This document shows positions 7,382 to 11,594 of a stretch of 11,594 nucleotides of DNA, in pieces; position 1 is the stretch's first letter, and each line of letters begins with the position of its first letter. The DNA lies in NCBI GenBank assembly GCA_021780395.1, contig JAJXYU010000020.1, forward strand, positions 1,832 through 13,425. Reading direction: 5' to 3'. A program made the translations under genes and the position numbers. A model generated the notes under the pieces. That model was given only the letters and a program-made list of their open reading frames with translations, did no database searches and had not been told where the DNA came from. The stretch is from Pseudomonadota bacterium (GTDB taxonomy: Bacteria > Pseudomonadota > Gammaproteobacteria > Steroidobacterales > Steroidobacteraceae).

Positions 7382-8695
7382 CTATGATACCAACTCGCCG
7401 GGGGATCTGTCCGCCTCACGTATGCGCTCGAGGCCGTGACCGCTTGGGCCGGACTCGCGCAACCAGAGGCTCGCGACCGCGAGGAACGCGACGAAGCCGA
7501 TCACGCCGAAGAACCACAGCATCGGGTCGTAGCCCGAGGGATTTCGCGGACCCGCATGCGACCGGTCGTTCAACCAGCCCGCGGCGAGATTGCACACCGC
7601 GAGGCCGACGTTCTGCAGCATGTTGATCAGCCCGTAGGCGGTACCGAGGCGGCGTGGCTCGACCAGCATCGCGGTCGCGGGCCAGATCACCGCCGGGACG
7701 ACCGAGAAGCTCACGCCCATCAACGCCGTCGAGATCCACAGACTCCAATGGGTCACGCCGAGGATCAGGAACGTGGTCGGCAGAAGCAGCGTGCCGATCG
7801 TCATCATCAGCGCGCGATGGCCGAACCGGTCCGCGATCCAGCCGAACAGCGGCGTCGCGAAGATCGCCGCGAAGAACACCCAGCTGTTCGCGAGCCCGGC
7901 CGCACGCAGGCTCAAGCCCTTCGCGTCCTGGAAATACTCGATCGCGAAGGTGCTGCGGAACGGGAAGAACACCGACGCGAACAGCACGTTCAGCGTCAGG
8001 ATGTACCAGAACGAGCGGTCGAACCGCCAGACGTCCCTCCAGTCGACGCGCTCCGCGGCCGCGGCCGGCCGCGCCGCGGGGCGTGCGACGCCGAACCCGA
8101 AGCGGTAGGCGAGCGCCGCGAAGAAGCCGACGCCGGTGATCGCCGCCCCGAGCGACAGCGGCCATTGCCAACCGTGCGCATAGACCGTCCTCGCCCAGGC
8201 CGGCGACGTGTCGGCCGCGTAGGAGCCGATGCGGGCGAGGCTGAAGAACAGCGCCATCGCGAACGCGGTGCCGCCGCCGGCGAACCATTGGGCGAGCGCC
8301 GCGAGCAGCGCGATGAACAGCGCTTCCTCGCTCACCCCGAAGATCAGCCGGCCGAGCACCATGACCGAATACGGATTGCCGATCGCGGTCAGCACCGCGC
8401 CGAGGAAGCACAGTCCGGCCGTCCACAGCGCGACTCGCGCCGATCCGTAGCGATCGATCAGCAGACCGCCGGCGAGCGCGAGCACGACGTTCGGCAGGCT
8501 GAACACCGCGTTCAGCATGCCGATCTGCGCTTGGCTGAATCCGCGATCGGCGCGCAGGAAGTCGGCGATCGGCGCGATCGCGTCGTACTCGTAATAGCAC
8601 CCGGCGATCGTCGCGCTGCACAGCGCGAGCACCCACCAACGCCGCGATGCCGGCGCGGCCGCGCGGATCGCGACCACCCGGTCCACGGTGCTCAA
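7382..8695 (-). CDS. Major facilitator superfamily transporter, MFSD1-like flavour
   Basis: This is an inner-membrane secondary transporter of about 437 residues with twelve predicted membrane segments. The first half has YYEYDAIAPIADFL in helix 1, then IGMLNAVFSLPNVVLAL. The loop 2-3 motif A is GGLLIDRYGSAR (about residues 76-87), repeated in the second half as FGWIADRFGHR. The YEYD plus SLPNV pattern reminds me of bacterial relatives of MFSD1, some of which move peptides or amino acids; this is recollection, not a search result. The long open frame extending upstream merely shadows the FAD oxidoreductase. I chose the TTG at 8695-8693, which overlaps the preceding TGA (TTGA) and has AGGGAG 10 bases upstream. 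A GTG at 8686-8684 is the alternative, but it is 19 bases from that site. The overlap couples it to the FAD oxidoreductase, implying that it moves that enzyme's substrate or product. Confidence 0.9.
   Translation of the reverse strand: MSTVDRVVAIRAAAPASRRWWVLALCSATIAGCYYEYDAIAPIADFLRADRGFSQAQIGMLNAVFSLPNVVLALAGGLLIDRYGSARVALWTAGLCFLGAVLTAIGNPYSVMVLGRLIFGVSEEALFIALLAALAQWFAGGGTAFAMALFFSLARIGSYAADTSPAWARTVYAHGWQWPLSLGAAITGVGFFAALAYRFGFGVARPAARPAAAAERVDWRDVWRFDRSFWYILTLNVLFASVFFPFRSTFAIEYFQDAKGLSLRAAGLANSWVFFAAIFATPLFGWIADRFGHRALMMTIGTLLLPTTFLILGVTHWSLWISTALMGVSFSVVPAVIWPATAMLVEPRRLGTAYGLINMLQNVGLAVCNLAAGWLNDRSHAGPRNPSGYDPMLWFFGVIGFVAFLAVASLWLRESGPSGHGLERIREADRSPGELVS
7384..7413 (-). promoter_or_regulatory. 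Candidate promoter for fchA-fhs
   Basis: On the minus strand an extended -10, TGGTATCAT (7392-7384), is preceded after an 18-base spacer by CGGACA (7413-7408), which matches four of six -35 consensus positions. It overlaps the last codons of the MFS gene and would start transcription roughly 30 bases ahead of the fchA start codon. It is the best sigma-70-like match I noticed in this GC-rich window, though two imperfect hexamers are weak evidence. Confidence 0.35.
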
Positions 8696-10059
8696 CGGAT
8701 CCGAGCTCCCTGACGCCGCAACTCCGACTGCACCGACGCGAGGTCGATTCGTTCGAACGGCGCGCCGGTCTTGCAGGAGATCGCCGCGGCGACGCCCGCG
8801 CCCTGTCCGCTGACCGCGCAGCACATCATGTTGCGCACCGCCGCGTGGGAGACCTTGTCGCCGCCGATTGAACGCCCCGCGACCAGCAGATTCCCGACGC
8901 CCTTCGGCAGCAGCGCCCGGTAGGGCACGTGGAAGTAGCGGCCGGTCGTCGGCAGGATCAGCAGTCCGTAGCCGTCGATGAATTCCGGGAAGATTCCGAT
9001 CGAATCCTCGAACCGGCCCTGATCGCGCACGTCGCTCGCGCTCAGGTTGTACACCGCGTCGATCTTGCGCGTGTCGCGTATCCCGACGGTCATCCCGAAG
9101 TTGCGCAGCTTCGCGTGATCGCAGCCCGGCATGAAGCGCTTCAGCGCCTCGATCGCGTGGATCGCCTGACGGCGCCCTTCGATCTCGCCGCGCGTCAGGT
9201 CCGCCGGGTCCGTTCCGTCGATGCCGGGCAGGTGAATCAGATTGAGGTAGGTGAGGTCGCCCTGGTCGCTGACCGTGCCCCAGGTGCCGGCGATCGTGCT
9301 CAAGGTCGCCGGGATCACGCCGGCCGCGACCGCCTGCTTGAACGGCTTGCGCAGGAACGGCGAGAACAGCGCATCCTCCTTGCCGGTCGTCTCGATGTTC
9401 CACTCGCCGTTGCCGACCCAGTCGCGGTAGGTCTGCGGGTCGGCCTTGATCGCGTCCATGAAGCGGCGCTTGTCGACGCCGCTCATCGAGAACATCACCG
9501 ATGCGGCCATCATCTCTTCGCGCGGGGTCTTGCGCACCGGGGCGCCGGCGCGCGCGGCGAGGTCCGCATCCCCGGTCGCGTCGATCACGCGCTTCGCGAG
9601 GATCGCTTCGCGCCCGGCCTTGCTCTCGGTGATCACGCCGCGGATCGCGCCGTCCGCGACGATCGGCGCGACGCAGAGCCGGTGCAGGAGCGGCGTCACG
9701 CCGGCCTCTTCGACGAGCGTGTCCGCGACCCATTTGAACATTTCGGCGTCGAGCGCATGGCTGATCGACTGCGGCTCGGGCAGGGCCGCGCCCATCGCCT
9801 TCGCGCGCTCCTCGAACTCGATGCCGATCCCTTCGGAGTCGACCGTCTTCTCGTGGCGGTACCACGCGAAGCCCTCGACGCCGACCTGGGTGATGTTGCC
9901 GCCGAAGCAGCCGTTGCGTTCGAGCAGCGCGGTCGCGACGCCGGCCCGGGCGGCCGCGAGCGCGGCCGCGAGGCCGCCGGGACCGCTGCCGACGACCAGC
10001 ACGTCGGTCTCGAGGACCACGTCCACCGCACGCGCCAGCTCGTGGATCTGTTGCCTCAT
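8692..10059 (-). CDS. FAD-dependent oxidoreductase (PF12831-type)
   Basis: This flavoenzyme of about 455 residues has unknown substrate and is probably cytoplasmic, as no leader is seen. The dinucleotide-binding fold near the N-terminus is VLVVGSGPGGLAAALAAARAG, with GxGxxG at residues 24-29. It is followed by the family's LLERNGCFGGN segment, in which the CFGGN turn is typical. A second flavin-contact stretch is AKRVIDATGDADLAARAG. The C-terminus GRSIGGDKVSHAAVRNM then CAVSGQGAGVAAA matches the conserved FAD-binding end of PF12831 proteins. I chose the ATG at 10059-10057. A longer frame to 10131 adds 24 residues of poor quality that run into the tandem repeats. An AAGGAG (10078-10073) is 13 bases from the chosen ATG, rather far. 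It overlaps the downstream MFS gene by four bases and is followed by fchA-fhs, suggesting oxidation of a C1-releasing substrate (inference). Confidence 0.9.
   Translation of the reverse strand: MRQQIHELARAVDVVLETDVLVVGSGPGGLAAALAAARAGVATALLERNGCFGGNITQVGVEGFAWYRHEKTVDSEGIGIEFEERAKAMGAALPEPQSISHALDAEMFKWVADTLVEEAGVTPLLHRLCVAPIVADGAIRGVITESKAGREAILAKRVIDATGDADLAARAGAPVRKTPREEMMAASVMFSMSGVDKRRFMDAIKADPQTYRDWVGNGEWNIETTGKEDALFSPFLRKPFKQAVAAGVIPATLSTIAGTWGTVSDQGDLTYLNLIHLPGIDGTDPADLTRGEIEGRRQAIHAIEALKRFMPGCDHAKLRNFGMTVGIRDTRKIDAVYNLSASDVRDQGRFEDSIGIFPEFIDGYGLLILPTTGRYFHVPYRALLPKGVGNLLVAGRSIGGDKVSHAAVRNMMCCAVSGQGAGVAAAISCKTGAPFERIDLASVQSELRRQGARIR
8706..8711 (-). promoter_or_regulatory. Ribosome binding site deciding the MFS start
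   Basis: AGGGAG on the minus strand lies inside the end of the FAD oxidoreductase gene. It is 10 bases from the TTG at 8695 and 19 from the next candidate GTG at 8686. It therefore favours the TTG start and a four-base gene overlap. Confidence 0.5.
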
Positions 10060-10184
10060 GGGATCGTCGAGACTCCTTGCGACGGCGCGACCGAGCGCCG
10101 CCGGTGAATGGTAACGGGTCGGAGCCGCCACGGGAATGGCGGTCCGTCGCGGGAATGGCGGCCCGTCGCGGGAATGGCGGCCGA
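10060..10184 (-). promoter_or_regulatory. Leader region of the FAD oxidoreductase operon
   Basis: This 125-bp gap between the MFS stop and the FAD oxidoreductase start is the only sizeable spacer in the long minus-strand run, so an operon promoter here is plausible. It holds the tandem repeats at its upstream end. A 6-bp stem (CGGCGC / GCGCCG, 10083-10088 with 10095-10100, loop GACCGA) lies just ahead of the AAGGAG ribosome site. No convincing -35/-10 pair is visible; TACCAT near 10110 is the nearest -10-like hexamer. Confidence 0.3.
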
Positions 10185-10187
10185 TCA
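10131..10187. repeat. Three tandem 19-bp repeats
   Basis: Three head-to-tail units: CGGGAATGGCGGTCCGTCG (10131-10149), CGGGAATGGCGGCCCGTCG (10150-10168) and CGGGAATGGCGGCCGATCA (10169-10187). Units 1 and 2 differ at one base; unit 3 differs from unit 2 at three bases near its end. The first 12 bases, CGGGAATGGCGG, are identical in all three. The last unit contains the stop codon of the MFS gene to its right (10187-10185), and the array ends about 71 bases before the FAD oxidoreductase start. A degenerate GGTGAATGG lies nearby at about 10112-10120. It may be an operator with repeated sites, or just a small minisatellite made by slippage. Confidence 0.9.
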
Positions 10188-11438
10188 GGCGTCCGCCGTG
10201 TCGAGGCCGGCGAAGAACCGCCAGTACAGTACCAGGTAGAGCCCCTGCAGCACCGCGCCGATCAGGAACGGGAGCACGTAATGACCGTCCCCGATCAGGG
10301 ATCCACCGATCACCGGTCCGACCGCACGCGGCAGCTGCAGCGACAGGCTCTGCACGCTCGCGGCGAGCCCGCGACGCTCCGCCCGCGTGAGGCTCGCCGC
10401 GACCGCCTGCCGCGCGCCCGCGGTGCCTTGATTGAACACCGCGCGCAGCGCGTACAGCGCGACCGCCTCGCCGAATCGCGGCACGAGCGGGGTGGCGAGC
10501 AGCGCGGCGAGTCCGATCGTGCGCATCGCGACCACCGAAGTGACCGTGCCGAGCCGCTCGCCGAGCCGGCGCGTGAGCACGGTGCCGAACGCGGCGAGCA
10601 GGAACGCGAGCGCGAGCGCCGGGCCGATCGCGGTCGGGCGCTCGCCGAAGCGGCGCGCGAACCAGTACGCCATCAACGGGCCGATGATGCCGATCGCGAG
10701 CCCGTTCACCGCGTTGGTCATCGCCAGGCGGCGCAGGTCGCGGTTCTCGCGCCGGGTCACCCGCGCGGCCTCCGACGCCGCGGCCGCGGCGCCGTCCGCC
10801 GGGAAGTTCACCCGGGCGCGCGGCTCGCGCGCGCCGGCGATCAGCGCGATCGCGCCCAAGGACCCGGCCAGCGGGACGAGGAACAGCCAGCGGTAGCTCG
10901 CGACGTGCTCGAAGCCCCGGCCGAACACGGCCGGCAGCGCGACCAGCGCCGCGCCGACCGCCATCCCGAGGAACCCAAGCGTCGCATTCAGCGACAGCGC
11001 CCGCCGCCGCTGCGCGCCGTCGGTCTCGCGGGCGATCCAGGCCTGCTCGACCGGCGCGAACGGACCGGCGGCGCCGTTCGCGCCGCGGCCGAAGCCGGCG
11101 ATCGTCGCGGCGACGATCAGCACGGCCTCGCTCGTCGAGAGCATCGCCGCGAGCGCGGCGGCCGCGGCGGCGGTCTCGTAGATCAACAACAGGCCGCGGC
11201 TGCCGCGGCGATCGCTCATCGGGCCGACCACGAGCGTCATCAGCACGCCGAACGCGAGCCCCGCCATCAGTACCGCGCCGATCGCGGCACCGCGATAGCC
11301 GAGCGCGTGCAGATAGAGCGTGAAACTCGCGACCGTCACGCCCTGGCCGAGGCTGCGGATCGCGCGCGCCGCAAGGAGCCGACGGACTTCGGGCGGGAGC
11401 GGTACGCCGTGTCCGCGCCCGGTCCCGGAGGCCTGCAC
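10185..11438 (-). CDS. Major facilitator superfamily transporter
   Basis: This is an inner-membrane transporter of about 417 residues with about twelve hydrophobic segments; its substrate is unknown. Motif A appears as VVGPMSDRRGSR (about residues 70-81) in the loop between helices 2 and 3, with a weaker counterpart LTRRLGERLG in the second half. The central segment GFGRGANGAAGPFAPVEQAW and the late segment AVFNQGTAGARQAVAAS resemble drug- or sugar-exporter-like MFS proteins, but I cannot name a subfamily. I chose the GTG at 11438-11436, two bases after the SDR stop. A TTG at 11444-11442 overlapping that stop is equally possible. The longer frame from 11537 reads antisense-like Arg-rich sequence within the SDR gene. 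It is poorly related to the other MFS protein in this window. Tight spacing to the SDR gene suggests co-transcription. Confidence 0.87.
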   Translation of the reverse strand: MQASGTGRGHGVPLPPEVRRLLAARAIRSLGQGVTVASFTLYLHALGYRGAAIGAVLMAGLAFGVLMTLVVGPMSDRRGSRGLLLIYETAAAAAALAAMLSTSEAVLIVAATIAGFGRGANGAAGPFAPVEQAWIARETDGAQRRRALSLNATLGFLGMAVGAALVALPAVFGRGFEHVASYRWLFLVPLAGSLGAIALIAGAREPRARVNFPADGAAAAASEAARVTRRENRDLRRLAMTNAVNGLAIGIIGPLMAYWFARRFGERPTAIGPALALAFLLAAFGTVLTRRLGERLGTVTSVVAMRTIGLAALLATPLVPRFGEAVALYALRAVFNQGTAGARQAVAASLTRAERRGLAASVQSLSLQLPRAVGPVIGGSLIGDGHYVLPFLIGAVLQGLYLVLYWRFFAGLDTADA

Positions 11439-11440
11439 CG

Positions 11441-11594
11441 TCAACCGCCGGTCGCGAAGCCCGGATACAGCGTCATGCCGCCGTCCACGTAGAGCGTCGT
11501 GCCGACGACGTAGTCGGAGTGATCCGACGCGAGCCACACCGCCGCGCGCGCGATGTCCTCGGGCTCGCCGATGCGCCCGTAGGGCACGAGCGTC
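11441..11594 (-). CDS. SDR-family dehydrogenase, C-terminal fragment (glucose 1-dehydrogenase-like)
   Basis: Only the last 51 codons fall in the window; the N-terminal Rossmann fold and the catalytic Ser-Tyr-Lys lie beyond the right edge. The visible part reads [19 protein letters not shown], then [17 protein letters not shown], then MTLYPGF. This is the classic short-chain dehydrogenase ending; [12 protein letters not shown] in particular is common in proteins annotated as glucose 1-dehydrogenase. Substrate calls from such fragments are unreliable. It is followed after two bases by the MFS gene on the same strand, so the pair is probably one operon. Confidence 0.9.
   Translation of the reverse strand, partial: TLVPYGRIGEPEDIARAAVWLASDHSDYVVGTTLYVDGGMTLYPGFATGG

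Noticed and set aside
10077..11492. Long plus-strand open frame of 471 codons opposite the MFS gene
   Set aside because: Its product is dominated by Arg, Ala, Glu and Asp with no fold or motif, as expected from the complement of a GC-rich gene. The minus strand encodes a clear transporter.
1..11594. Frequent GCGATCGC-like octamers resembling the cyanobacterial HIP1 element
   Set aside because: They follow from the preferred codons ATC, GCG and CGC in Ala/Ile/Arg-rich genes, and no gene here looks cyanobacterial.

Overview
The window is a GC-rich stretch of a Gram-negative bacterial chromosome. A TonB-dependent outer-membrane receptor implies an outer membrane. A Tat-type leader on a molybdo-enzyme, the codon bias towards G or C in third position, and the protein flavours all fit a beta- or gammaproteobacterium. 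This is an inference; no rRNA or other marker is present to place it further. I see no tRNA, rRNA, CRISPR array, insertion sequence or phage gene.

Layout, left to right. (1) Positions 1-2210, minus strand: a small exported-looking protein with HELGH and CxxC motifs (1896-2210), followed by a TonB-dependent receptor (1-1807) whose C-terminus lies outside the window. (2) Positions 2348-4950, plus strand: a two-gene molybdenum hydroxylase of the isoquinoline 1-oxidoreductase / aldehyde dehydrogenase type, with a [2Fe-2S] subunit and a Tat-exported molybdopterin subunit that overlap at ATGA. (3) Positions 4940-11594, all minus strand: a partial SDR dehydrogenase, an MFS transporter, a short spacer with three 19-bp tandem repeats, an FAD-dependent oxidoreductase, a second MFS transporter, methenyl-THF cyclohydrolase (fchA-like), formate-THF ligase (fhs), and a possible 34-codon signal-peptide-like mini-ORF coupled to the fhs stop codon.

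How the genes may work together. FchA and Fhs catalyse consecutive reversible steps linking formate, 10-formyl-THF and 5,10-methenyl-THF. They sit 31 bp apart and directly behind an FAD oxidoreductase/MFS pair that overlaps by four bases. The economical reading is a catabolic cassette: one MFS imports a substrate, the flavoenzyme oxidises it, and the C1 product passes through the folate pool. The substrate is not visible in the sequence. The periplasmic molybdo-enzyme on the opposite strand is a separate transcription unit that converges on fhs. The receptor operon and the molybdo-enzyme operon diverge from a 137-bp promoter region.

Non-coding gaps are all short: 1808-1895, 2211-2347, 4951-5041 (holds the mini-ORF), 6718-6748, 7349-7381 and 10060-10184 (holds the tandem repeats). 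No stretch above 300 bases lacks a gene.
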